From Gracilariopsis chorda (taxonomy: Eukaryota > Rhodophyta > Florideophyceae > Gracilariales > Gracilariaceae), in assembly GCA_003194525.1 (NCBI GenBank), contig NBIV01000315.1, forward strand, positions 1-64,000: a stretch of 64,000 nucleotides of DNA. The letters are read 5' to 3'. Shown here one piece after another: positions 46,631 to 57,582 of the stretch. The notes under the pieces were generated by a model. That model was not told where the DNA came from. It was given only the letters and a program-made list of their open reading frames with translations, and did not search any database. Positions within the stretch are counted from its first letter, which is position 1. Every line of letters begins with the position of its first letter. Both the position numbers and the translations under genes were made by a program.

Positions 46631-47495
46631 GTTGGTTGCATCCGTACCAAGGGTGTAGTGAAAACCAGATTTCAGCAAAGTCAACATTGCAGAGGAGATC
46701 AGCATGGCTTTCAGCTTCTGGAACGCATGACTCTCGTTCTCCTCAAGGACTCCAAACCGATCTGGTTGTCTTTTGTGCAGGTTTCTGTTAAATGGAGCTA
46801 CTATCTTGGCGAACCCCTTGATAAACCATCGGTATACATTATACAAACCAATAAAAAAACCATATCCGTCTGGATCCGTGGACGTTTGGCCTGCTGAACC
46901 GCTATAATATTATTTTCGGCTACCTGCAGGTGTCTTGGGCTGATCATGTGACCCAGGTACTCCACCTTTTGGTCAGAGAACACTTAGTTGCGTTCTTTGA
47001 GCGTTACCCAAGCATTCTCTAGGGAGTGGAGCAGTGTTCGGACGTGCCAATAGTGTTCTTCAACTGATTTGGAGTACATGACTACGTCATCTATATAAAC
47101 CAGTGTGGTCTGCGATCTTACTTTCAATAGGATTATATCCAGAGCTCTGTGGAACGTATCGGGCGCAGTTCGCAAACAAAATGAAGTTTGAAAGAAGCGG
47201 AAGAGACCAGCGTGGGAAGTGAATGTAGTCTTGTCTCTATCCTTCTCGGGTATCTCCACCTGCCAGTAACAGCAAGTGGCGTCCAGTGTGGTAACCACTT
47301 TCGCATCCAGGAGGGAATCGATAGATCTGTCCATTCTAGGTATCGGATACGAATTTCTGACGGTAATGGCTTTCGGTTTTGACAGTCGATACAAAACCAC
47401 ATTCTGGTATCTCCCTTCTTTTGGACCAATAGCCCTAGGCTGCCCCAATCCGCATATGCGCGCTGGATTACCCCTTCCTTCAACATTCTTTCCAC
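46631..47495 (-). pseudogene. Gypsy-A reverse transcriptase and start of RNase H
   Basis: Shows VRNSYPIPRMDRSIDSL, TTLDATCCYWQVEIPE, DKTTFTSHAGLFRF and the YIDDV active site (about 47,080-47,095), then the connection segment WFIKGFAKIVAPFNR. All are typical of Ty3/gypsy. It is most similar within the window to Gypsy-C. Broken. Confidence 0.85.
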
Positions 47496-47864
47496 CTCTT
47501 GGATTTCAACCTATCGGGCTTTCAGACCTGCCACGTATGGTGTTTGGTGTATCTTCTTGGCTGCGGGAACCAAGTTGACTCTGTACTGCATGTTTGTCAT
47601 CACTCCAGGATGACCTGACCACATGATACTAAACGGATCCAATAGGCCAAATATACGGTCCTTTCAAAGTTTCCCTTCAGAGCCGATTGTTACATCCTCT
47701 TTGTAGTTGGTACTTCCGTTCGAAGATGGTGCCGTTTCGGCAATTACTGGCGTGGTTGGTTTCTCTTCTTCTGCGACCGGTTTTGCTCCCCCTTAATTAG
47801 GGTGGAGTTCTCCGGACGACCTTTGTGGTGTCAGGTTAGATTTACTACCCGAGGCAGGAGATGC

Positions 47865-48476
47865 TTATCCAATAACCTTGTTCTTGGGTAGTTTGACCGT
47901 ATAGTTACTGACGTTGCCTAAGCATAACTGAAAGGGTTTATTCGGTACGTTGTTCACGACTCCGTTTGCCATCATGTTCATATGGCATTCCAATACCTTA
48001 TCGTGGCTTTGTACTGTTAGGAGACTTGGTCGGTCGGGTACCAATTTCGCTACCACTTGATGCATGGGCGGGACCCGAATAGACGTCGCAATTCGAACCT
48101 TATTGGATACTGTCGCCAAAGGCGTTTCTTGCCTTGGTTTTGATGCGGTTTTCGACTTATACCGACCATTTATGGCTAATATTGGACCCTTTTGGAACAA
48201 AAACGTTCTGGTTCGAGACAAATTTGCTTGGATATAGTTGTCGATGAATGTAATTCCAAGAATACAATCCGTTGCCAATTCATTGATCACGATAAACCGT
48301 ACCAGTAACCTGAGGGGTCTTACGGCTGCTGTCATGTCTACGATGCGGTGGACTGCTAATGGTCGCTTATTTGCATTCACCAACGGGTTTGTAAGGGCAA
48401 ATGGCTGTACCATGTCCAACACCTTCGGGTATAATAACTTTGCATTAACCAGAATGGGCCCAGCTCCCGTATCCAA
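47865..48476 (-). pseudogene. Gypsy-A protease region
   Basis: Starts MDTGAGPILVNAKLL, an aspartic-protease DTGA motif, followed by TDCILGITFIDNYI (a retropepsin-like flap and C-terminal segment). The tail has MANGVVNNVPNKPFQL, matching MANGVMELIPIRSFRV in Gypsy-C (63,196-63,531). The two families are therefore relatives. Confidence 0.78.
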
Positions 48477-50860
48477 GATCGCAGTGCACGGGATGAAGTG
48501 GTTAACAGAAAACGCAAGGATGATGTTTACTTTGAATTAACCACGCTTCAGAAAACAGGTAGGTACCGATTGGTATTCTAGCGCTTCCTGTCCGGTAACC
48601 AAATGGTTCACATCCACACGAGAAAACAGTATTGCCGGTTGGCATTCCGAATGAGACTGGCTGGGAGTGGCCTGTGGACGAATCTTTAAGCGTTTTACGC
48701 CTGGGATGATGCGGCATCGGCTTTGGCTGCCGAGTCCATACTGTTTATCAAATTACCCTGTTCGTTTAGAGGGGTGTGCTTGCCCTGAACCTTTCCGTTT
48801 CCGCCCGCTTGGCCATATACCACCTGATGGTTCTGTTGGCGGGCTTGGAAGAGTACAGCTCAAACCTGCGGGGTGACATTCGGAGAGGTCATAGCCAAGT
48901 GCTGAGGTGATAGAAAAAACCAACAAAGAAGATTCTCAGTGGTTGGATCCCTCAAAGCCATCCAGGTTCCGTGCACCGGCGTTCGGTCCATCGTTTGGAC
49001 ACGTGCCGTATGGTACGAAGACTACTGAATCTGTGATGTAGTCCTACCAAAAGGTTGTATTGCGAGTAACTGTGGGTCGAGGACGGACACATGTACGGCT
49101 GGTGTTGATACCCTTGGGAATGAGGCTGCCGTTGTGGACGTCCAAGCGAATGCTGGAGAAACCGATGTGGAGGTGGCTCAGGTGTGTACCAAAAGGACCG
49201 TGGATCCAACTGCTGTGTCATCCTGCGCTGTGTTCTCGAAGAGTGACGAGTAATCGACCCCCAGGATGCGCCGCTTCCGTTTATCCTTACCAAGCTTGAC
49301 AACCGCGCTGGGCTGTCTTCGACCCGCTCGGTGAGTATCTTCAAGGGCTCGTGCATATCACGCCAGCCCGTTATATTCCATCTTTCGGTTCGTCGCGAGG
49401 TGATTACTCACCTGCATCCTAGCGGCTTTGTCGATGATACCTGCTAACAACAACTCCAACCGAGTGGTACTGAACATATTACCGCACCGGAAGGCCATCG
49501 CCAACAACTATTTCGCGGATTCCAATTCGGTTCGTCCTGACTACTGATGGTAGCCGAGAATGTCAGCAAAAGCCTCTCGAATAACCCCGTCGGTCACATA
49601 GATTTCCAAAAGATAATTGTCGACCTACGGGTAAGTCCGAATCATATCCATTTGCTCCTCATGAACCGACAAGGTGTTCCCTTGCATCCTACTGTGGAGA
49701 AGGGATGCGGCCTGTTTCTTCAAGTAGAATTAAAACAACCACATTCCTGCGCCTTCTCAAAAACCATTCTGGTCACAATCGATCTTGAACCTTTGAAGGT
49801 AATCAATGATCGAAATGAGATCATCACCCATGAAGGTAGTATCACCCATTTGGAAATCAAGCCGTTTGTACTGCTGGGTAATCTTTTGAGCTACCTGTGA
49901 GGTGTAATCAGAATCCCGGGTCCGTAACCTATAGTTTCTGTATTCAACCGCCTTGGTCAACAGGTCGTTCAACGGCAGAATGAACTCCAGGTCCAAAAGT
50001 GTGTCAGACTCATTGTCATTAGATGATTCATACCATTTGGTTTTACCTTTACGGTTCTTCATGACCTTCCGACGGTGTTTTTCCTTCCTCTGTGTCCTAC
50101 CTTTACCATGCTCGTCATCCTCCGGCGACTCCGTATCGATAATGGAGTCTGAGGAGTTGGGGTCCATCCCACGGCCCGTTCTCCGCCTCCTCTTGGTCTT
50201 CTTCATTCCTTTTGGTCTCCGTCGCTGGTCATCCTTCGGGATTGACGACCCACCGCCACCAGGGTCTCCTCCATTGGGTCCCTGGTTGGTTGTACCAGTT
50301 GGTTCCGAAAGGTATATATTACCCAGGCCTTCATCTACCTGGAGGTCTGCCCGTTCCCAAAATGGTTCGGGAAGCTTCTCAACAGTTTGTTTTATAGGAA
50401 AGGATGGCTGGGTAGCCTTCGTTACCTAAAAAAGCTGTTAGCTACCTTGATTAACTGGTGTCATTACCGGGGCGGTTTGGGGGCTCCGCGTGGCTACCAG
50501 TCGGTTTGCCTGCAGGAACTCCTGCACCATTTGGCCTATGTATTTTCGAGCTTCCTGCTGGATGAATCGAAAAACGAAAGCTGGTACTTGATCGAAGAGG
50601 TCGTGAGTAGCTCGGTCGATCACCATCTTGTTAAGACTATCAGAATCCAATTTGAATAGCACCACCTTAGGTTTGTCTTCATGGTTGTTCTCTACCATTT
50701 GATCTGAGTACCGTTCCTGGGCCCCACCAAGGACGCGTTCCCTACCAGATGGGTTACCGGGGGAGTGGCATCCTTCGCCGTCCGCAACTCGTTGCTGGAA
50801 TAGGCCTGTACGGTAGTTCTTCGTCATATTTCCTCCGGGTGTCCAGTATTGGTTCAACAA
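48477..50860 (-). pseudogene. Gypsy-A gag region
   Basis: Low-similarity Gag region upstream of protease. The clearest piece (49,757-50,206) is highly basic then acidic, with LDLEFILPLNDLLTKAVEYR and a helical stretch suggesting a capsid-like segment; 50,438-50,860 may be its N-terminal part. Identification rests mainly on position. Many breaks. Confidence 0.5.
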
Positions 50861-51700
50861 ATCCGTGAGACGGGCCCACGCCCGTTCCTAGGCTTCATGA
50901 AACTCTGGAACTTGTGTTCGCTTGGAGCATATCCATTTGATAAACTGATGTTTCACTGAATCGCTTTCTAGTGGTAGCCAAAACCAAACGGTGTTCCAAA
51001 ATACAGTTTCTTCTGGATTCGTCTTTCCAAAAAAAATAGGTATAGTCCCAGATTCTAGGTCCGAAGACCGAAATGTGGTACAACTATTTGGGTGTTGAGT
51101 ACCAGCTTGGTAGTGCGTATGGATAACCTTTATTGGGAGGGCGGCGAGGGCTCAAACTGAAGGGTGGAAGTTGGGTATCCGAATAGGGGTGGCGGCACAC
51201 AACCGCTATGGGGGCAAGATAGCCAGGCAGGCTAACCGTAACCAATTGGTAGTATTGTTTGTACAACGCACACGGGCTGGTAGAGTCTGAATTGTCTTAG
51301 CTAAACTAGAAGGTTAAGTGTAAAAACCAAATGGTATCACACTTAGCCAAGAGGTGCTTACCTTTACCATTCTTGGAGAGGGAGCGCTGAATTCATTTTT
51401 TGGGTGATTGAAGCTCAATCTCAGGTGCACTCTGCTACGTGGTATACGTTGGAGCCGGCCCTAGGGGCATGGCCTCACGACACAGTAGCGGAGTGTGACT
51501 ACCTATCTAAAACAATTAAATAAATTAGTATCGTAGTTAGTTAGCAACTCTAACCCACGTGGCATACTACCCTACTGGTACATCGCACGTTTCACTGTCC
51601 ACTTGGTCATCTCTCACTGTATTACACCAAGGTCGCGGACTATGCAGGAAGCTGTAAAATTATTTCCGTTCAAGTTGCTCACGACGCGATAGGAAAGTCT
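50861..51700. other. Unassigned sequence between Gypsy-A and the MULE remnant
   Basis: No open frame with a recognisable domain on either strand and no RNA gene seen. It may contain the Gypsy-A 5' LTR, but I found no convincing TG...CA pair or PBS. Confidence 0.5.
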
Positions 51701-52790
51701 TCTCAAACCTACACCTTCAAAGTTGGAACAGGTACTCAGAAAGCTGGTCAGTCCATTGCTTTCCAGCAATTGTCATGCACTGGGAAGCACTGTTCCGAGC
51801 TTGATTTTCGTCAACGTGCCATTCACCGAGAGCTATGTAAGAAATGAGAAACATTTTCTTCGCGGCGGTTGTACACGCAACGCTCTGATCAATGGCGATC
51901 ATTGAGGTAAAAATCAAGCTTGCTGCCTGAAATACTCATAGCACCCAGAAGCAACTCTCCTCTGTCTCACATGAAAAAAAACCATGATAACGTCATGACA
52001 TATCCATCGATTGATCTCCCATTAACCTTTAGAGGGAAACCAAATCGGTTCGTGATAGCTGTGCAGTCAGTGGTTTTGCCTGGGACGACACTGTATCTAG
52101 CATAATATTTGAGCTATTCCGCCTATGCCCAACACGCAAAATACATCCTACCATTTGCAGTTTCGTTGAAGAAGGGCATATTGTCACTGTTCGCATCACG
52201 AATGCGCATGAAAACTTTACAGAGCAGCATACAATAGTGTTACTTCGTTGCCTGAGCATTGCATGTGTATTAAAGCCTATTACGCAAGGCATTCATGTTG
52301 ATGGGGATATCGTATTTCTTTTCCAATAAACTGACAATAATTCTGAGCTGTATGTGCAGCTCTGCTTTCATTTCAAAAGCTTCATTTTGATGCTTTGGTG
52401 ACAAATGAGTTATCATCTTCCCCAACTTTGGACCGTGATTATGATGCCCATTTTTCATTTCGCACAGATAAACTTTTACAATTCCACTCCATCCACTTCC
52501 TCTCAAAGCACAAACTATTGTCCTCATGAGGCAAAGAAAAGGACCCTTTGGGTCCCTTTTGTTCTCCATGCATCTCAGATATGCCACTTTCAAAATCCTC
52601 TCCCTCTCAACAACATGATCATCAATGCCATTATTGTATACACTGTTTTCGTGGATCCGACTACGATATTGTACTTCTCAGTACACAGAGCATCAGTGTG
52701 CGCTTGCAGGTTGTTAGCGCAAGAGGGTTGGTTTGCGGGGAATATGGAGTTCGATGCCTCCGATTTACTAAGTAGGCTGAGTTCAGTGCC
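51700..52790 (-). pseudogene. MULE-like transposase remnant (zinc/FLYWCH-like head)
   Basis: A minus-strand frame runs open from about 52,790 to 52,270 (about 173 codons, more than the part after its first internal ATG at 52,593). It contains EKYNIVVGSTKTVY, VAYLRCMENKR, then KVYLCEMKNGHHNHGP. Spaced cysteines ending in HNH resemble the WRKY-GCM1/FLYWCH fold at the front of MULE transposases. After a frame break, DCTAITNRFGFPL (about 52,025-52,065) resembles the DxTYKTNRFG block holding the first catalytic Asp. The remaining catalytic residues are not recognisable further left. No terminal inverted repeats found. A host FLYWCH-type gene is a less likely alternative. Confidence 0.5.
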
Positions 52791-52929
52791 TTAAGAGCAC
52801 TAAAACTGTTTCCAATGGGGAAACAATCTAAAGTGGACGTGCTACCTAACGTGGTGTGCCACCCATTGCTCTGGGGTGGGTGGCAAGATTTGTGTATATC
52901 TACCAAAGGAGGTGGTACCACCCACTACA
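52791..52929 (-). repeat. Possible start of Gypsy-B 3' LTR, palindrome-rich
   Basis: Read on the minus strand, the purine tract AAAGGAGGGAAG (52,930-52,941) is followed by TGTAGTGGGTGG, the expected layout for a 3' LTR start. The stretch holds a perfect 12-base palindrome GGTGGTACCACC (about 52,911-52,922) and an inverted pair TGCCACCC/GGGTGGCA (about 52,857-52,885). The left end of the LTR is not resolved and may be lost. Confidence 0.5.
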
Positions 52930-52949
52930 CTTCCCTCCTTTAAAGACCA

Positions 52950-54330
52950 AGTTTCCGTTTAGCATTGCTGCTAAGTCCAGGGGAGTGTTTTTGCGCCTAA
53001 CCAACTTCAGAGTAAGTCCAGAGACATCGTTTTACATCTGCTGGATTGGTTCAAGAGTGTCAGTGGCCTCATCAAGTCCTTTCCAGCGGACACGAATGAA
53101 CAGACCGTTGTTGTCCTCCACGAGCTTTAGTAAACGTTAGACTTGCATTCCAGTTTCCGAGGACAGAACATGAGACATGATGGCTTCTTTGTTGAGCAAT
53201 GAGTCTTGATAAAACTTCAGGCGAGTTTCATGAATATACCCGATCACTCCGTTGCGCAGATCTTCGACCTGATACACATAGTCCGATAAAGCTTTCACAA
53301 TGCGCCTGGGTTCGTGCCAGCGGAGAGCAAATTGTTTGCCAGCATTAAAGTCCTCTCTTGCTACCATCACAAAATCACCTGTTTCGAAGTTTGACAGTGT
53401 GCCACGTGAGGCTCGAGAGCGGGATAAATGACGATTGTGTTGCGAGAATTTCTGGACCTTCGGGCGTAGCTCAGCCACCAGTTTCTTCAGTGCGTCAATG
53501 TTGAGGCATCGCTAGAGATGAATCTGGGAAACGGTGACCAGCGTGCGCGTGATCGTGCGGAGGAACGTTGCAATAGGAGGCAATGGATCCTTTCCTGTAA
53601 ATGCTGTGATCGGCGAAAGGTTATTGTGGTGGGGTGACAGTGCGTAGTTGAACGCACTCTCAATCAATGGCAACAAGTTCTGCCCTTCCTTTAATTCCAA
53701 TTGAAATTAAGATGTCAGAGCTCGAAATGTCCTGAGAACTTGTTTTCCAAGAGTAAAACATGTCCAAAATCATTAAATCCTGGGAAAGCAATTACACTTA
53801 TAAAGTACAATATTTATTCACTTCTTATGGCCCGACTAACGGAAATAGGACATTAATAATGTAATAATGGAAACCATTTCAACGTCTATAAATAAAAATA
53901 AAATACCTATTAAATTTCTTTTTTCATGACTAATTTTTAATATAACAAATACGGGCTAATAAAGGTAAAGTGATGCGAAATACGTAGGCCTTTTGACACT
54001 AGTCTGATTGTCTCGTTCTTAAAATGTGTAGGTCCATCAGATATTAACCCTTGCGGTACATTAAAAGCGGCGCATCAGTCGATGATAGCGAGAGCAGCAT
54101 TGTCCGCTGTGGTGCCATGTGTCGCAAAAAACTACTTGTAATCCGAATGATCATCCCGAAGCATGAGAATATACTTGGGTCCGGCATGACTTGGGACAAT
54201 ATCAATATAGTCGAACTGGAGTAGATCGTTAGGCCTGGTGTCGTGGAGGGCCGGCCCAAATGGCCCGGGTACTTTTTCACCTCAAATAGTTGAGAGACAG
54301 TGGGTGCAGGCCTTGATGAACATGTCAACA
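52950..54330 (-). pseudogene. Gypsy-B integrase with C-terminal chromodomain-like part
   Basis: The catalytic region includes YIDIVPSHAGPKYILMLRDD (about 54,140-54,210) and DNAALAIIDWC. The C-terminal region has FETGDFVMVAREDFN and RLKFYQDSLLN (53,170-53,400), then IRVRWKGLDEATDTLEP (about 53,030-53,100), which matches a chromodomain core. Such tails are known to target chromatin in chromoviruses; here that role is inferred. Interrupted by an AT-rich stretch at about 53,780-53,950. Broken. Confidence 0.8.
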
Positions 54331-55136
54331 TCTTGTGACAGGGTGTTCCAATTGTAATGTTGGATGAGAACTTTCCTAGTAGTGTCCCGGCCTCGGTGTC
54401 CAGCTGGACCTGTGTGCGCTATGATGCATAGACGTAGTTGTAGATATTCGGATTTCTTTGGAATCCAGATAGATCCCTTGGTTGTTTTCCAAATCCCGTC
54501 AGAGAGTACTAAATCCGTTGGGCGCTGGGTTGAATATTTTTGCTGCTGCTGAGCTATTTCTTCGCCAGTTGGCCAACATAACGTTTCAGCGTTTGTAGAA
54601 GGGAGAACCAGGACTTTGAACAGGCGACGCACCATCTTAGGGGCAAACCAGCAGGTTAGCATGTCGGTCCAAACACTATCGATGCCACTTATGTGGAAGC
54701 AGTTGTACAAATAGAAACTTAGTCGAACAGCCCAGGAAATGCCCTTGCGCGTCGAGGATTGGCTGAGATCAGGTACCAGAGACAACGGATAGAAGAGGAA
54801 TATGAGGTTGTTATGGTCTGTGAATAAGTCAAAACCTGCCGCAGTGGCGGCAAGCCGGCGCATGCGTTCAACTGTAGCCATGATTGCGAAACCTTCTTTC
54901 TCGAGAGTGGACCACCCTACTTGAGTGGAATTGAAATGACCTGAGCATAAGGCGAGTGGACTGTGGCGCTGTTCTTCGTGCAGCTTTGCGAGATCCTCCA
55001 TAGGTACTTGTGTGACAATTCCCGACCAATTTGTTTCCGATGCGCCAGTGTAGATACAGAGTATTTTCTGCTCTTCGCGATGTGCTAGTGTCACGAGGTT
55101 TGATAGGTCTTTCTTGCATTTTTCAAAGGCCTGCAT
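54331..55136 (-). pseudogene. Gypsy-B RNase H and integrase zinc head
   Basis: A long minus-strand frame with RNase H features: ILCIYTGASETNWSG, STLEKEGFAIMATVERM and LFTDHNNLIFLF. It continues to the integrase zinc head with H...H and ...CTHCL (about 54,300-54,400). The frame is well preserved, but the integrase downstream is not. Confidence 0.83.
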
Positions 55137-55148
55137 TTCCGTGGCACC

Positions 55149-56537
55149 TCAGTTTAGGACTTCAAGTTGTATGGCTGCCACTCCCCGCTTCGTGCCTTTT
55201 TTTGCTACGCCATACACCCGTTCCAAAAACTCGTGAAGCGGCGAAGTGAGTTTCATGAAGTCTGGAATGCCTATTTTGACCCATTGCATTGCACAAACAA
55301 ATTGCTGAAGGTGTGTGCCAGTTGTTGTCGGCACCATCTTAATAAGACCGTCAAGATTTCGCGGATCGTGTCGAACGCCTTCTGCAGAAATGATATTGCC
55401 ACACCAACAGATGGACTGCGCAAAGAGAATGCACTTTTTGGAGTGCAATCGGATGGAGAACTTCGCACAAGTGTAAAACAGCGGATGGATTCCGTCCAGT
55501 AGGCCTTCACTAGTGGGGTGGGGTAAAAGAATGTCATAGAGCCAGTATAGTAAATGACTTCGAAGTTTCTTCGGGAACACTTGTGACAGTACAGATTGAA
55601 GGTGTGTTGTAATGTTGCTAGTGCCATGCAATAATCTGGTGGGAGAAAAGACGCCGTCAGGTGTGATGAACGATTGTAGCTCCTGAGATTCCGAGTCCAG
55701 CGGAAACTGCCAGTGACCATGTGAGAGATCAAAAGTCGCAAACAAACGAGAGTTCGCAAGCTTGAGAAGTTCCTGTTCTACGTTTGGCATTGGATATTGA
55801 TATTTGACAGTAAAATTATTAATTGGGCGCAGGTCCACAGTGAAACGAAACCGTGCTGGCCCTGGCTTTGGGAAAATAAGTGACACAGATGCCCAAGCGG
55901 AAGAAGGGTTTGGGTAGGCCATACCAGCTCGTACCAGTTCCAAGACGAACTTGTCCAGGAATTCCCGTTGGTGTTGTGAGTACTTTCGCAAACGGACTCT
56001 GATGGGGTGAGCATCGGGCATCAGAGCGATCTTTAGCGGCGGTACTTTAGCTGGAGGGCCTGATGAGAGAGACGTGCGAAATATGTCGATGTGATCCTGT
56101 ACCAACTTTTTCAGCTCGTTTGATTCTTTCTTGGGCATGCCATTTGCGATAGCGGCTTGTACCATGTCGTTCACGGCTTTACAGATGGTTTCATGTTGGT
56201 TGGAGTCGACTGGATCTAGCAGCGCAGGGTCCGGGATCGGATCTTCGCTACGGAGAATTGTGTCATAGATTACACGGGGGCGCTGAAGTGGTGGCAGGTT
56301 TTCTCTTGCCAGTGTCCCGGTTTCATTCAGCCTGGCAATCACCAAGCGACTGACAAAACCGGTAGTGGTAGCCGACGTAGGATTCCCGACTCCGGAACAG
56401 TCAGATCCATTCAAAGCAAAGCGATTATTGTCTAGCAGAGTGTGGGTGTCTACTCGAAGATGCTGCATAACAGGTTTTCCGATCAATAGATTCTCGAAAG
56501 CGAGATCATCATCGGCGACGAGAAAGGAGATGTTCAT
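55149..56537 (-). pseudogene. Gypsy-B protease end and reverse transcriptase
   Basis: A 462-codon minus frame. The N-terminal part is protease-like (VADDDLAFENLLIGKPVMQHL). The reverse transcriptase has FTVDLRPINNFTVKYQYPMP, FATFDLSHGHWQFPLDS and GVFSPTRLLHGTSN. Among Ty3/gypsy types these are the forms I associate with oomycete elements. Part of a fossil; the element as a whole is broken several times. Confidence 0.87.
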
Positions 56538-56759
56538 GAGGGCAAGATTTCTTGAAGCCCAATGTAGAATGGTTCGCAGTACTGTCCATGTCCTCGAGAA
56601 CGAGAATTGCTATGGGGCGCTCCTGTCACTTTTCTTCAGAGCGACTGCAAGTGTTACCTTTGGAAAGGCAGTTATCTTGCTGATTCCCTTTAGGTATGCT
56701 GAGTCTGCAGGTTTGGGCGAGACGATGCTGTCATCGCTACCTTCATCAAAACGACCTGT

Positions 56760-57380
56760 TTATGAAATCGAGGTAGTTCCATCTGATACAGTAGTCGGGC
56801 AAGACGCTGAGTTGTTCACTTGATATGGCTTTAGCCTTCCAACTGTTGCAGCTTCCTGAGCATTATTCCTTGCCTTCTGTGATCTAGTGGATGTTGAAGG
56901 ACCATCTGCGGCTTTCTTTGCAGCCATTTCGGCTTTGAGAGCTTCTTTTTTGGTGCCAGTGGTCTCAGTGCAATCGTCAATCCAGTGGCGTTTTCTGTCC
57001 CGTTTACAGGGGGAATGAGGGCAGAATGGGGGAGGACGCTTCCCTCTCTGGGTGGTGGTTTTGCTGTCAGAACCAGCGTTGAACAACGAACTTGATCCTG
57101 ATCCTGTGTCGTTGTGTTCTGAATTTCCTTTGCGGGGCTTAGAGACGCGAGTGCGAGCGGGGGTGCCGTTGTCAATCACCTGGAAGGCTTGTGCCACTAT
57201 CATGGCGTGTTTCATGAAACCCTTGAAATCTTTCTTCAAAGACGCATAAACTAATTCCAAGTCTGTTTCGACACGTTGCTGTATCGCTTTAGGCCAAACA
57301 GCAGATACTAGATGCTTCACGGCCAGGTTTGGATGATCCTTGATGACCCACGATTGGGGAAGCGCAATGCTTTAGCACAA
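56760..57380 (-). pseudogene. Gypsy-B Gag, C-terminal part
   Basis: Minus-strand VKHLVSAVWPKAIQQRVE, KDFKGFMKHAMIVAQAFQVI and a knuckle CPHSPCKRDRKRHWIDDC. A lysine/alanine-rich tail follows (KKEALKAEMAAKKAADGPS). The N-terminal part of Gag is not seen beyond about 57,380. Confidence 0.75.
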
Positions 57381-57582
57381 GATGCTGCCAGGTCGGACGT
57401 GCTTCAGCGTTCAGTAGAAGGATTTCCTAGAAAGCCCGGGCGGAAGATGGGCTCGCTGATCCGAACGGTAGAAGTCAAGAGACGCCGGTCGAGGGCTGCA
57501 GAACCGGACGGGGAACTGCGTCAGGCGTGGTCAGAGAGCACGCAAAGAGCGTTGGCCGTCGTGTACCGCTCGTGGTTTACCG
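57381..57582. other. Short unassigned stretch between Gypsy-B and Gypsy-C
   Basis: GC-rich, possibly more Gypsy-B gag, but nothing recognisable on either strand. The five bases before the Gypsy-C LTR are TACCG; the matching copy would lie right of the window. Confidence 0.4.

Larger units (their letters stand above)
46631..50860 (-). mobile_element. Gypsy-A, degraded Ty3/gypsy fragment
   Basis: Reverse-oriented Ty3/gypsy order: gag (about 49,757-50,860), protease (47,865-48,476), reverse transcriptase (46,984-47,495) and the start of RNase H (46,631-46,846, ending at the FHYTLGTDATN motif). RNase H remainder, integrase and the 3' LTR are absent. Many breaks; I could not identify its 5' LTR. 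Confidence 0.82.
52930..57380 (-). mobile_element. Gypsy-B, Ty3/gypsy with chromodomain-like tail
   Basis: Reverse-oriented element: gag (56,760-57,380), protease through reverse transcriptase (55,149-56,537), RNase H (54,400-55,136), integrase and C-terminal tail (52,950-54,330). The order is standard Ty3/gypsy. Several breaks and a short AT-rich insert. Similar in type to gypsy elements of oomycetes by memory of family motifs, not by search. Its right end is cut by Gypsy-C. Confidence 0.85.

Noticed and set aside
49060-49900. Plus-strand frames over Gypsy-A gag
   Set aside because: They lie opposite a recognised element in its expected order and show no domain.
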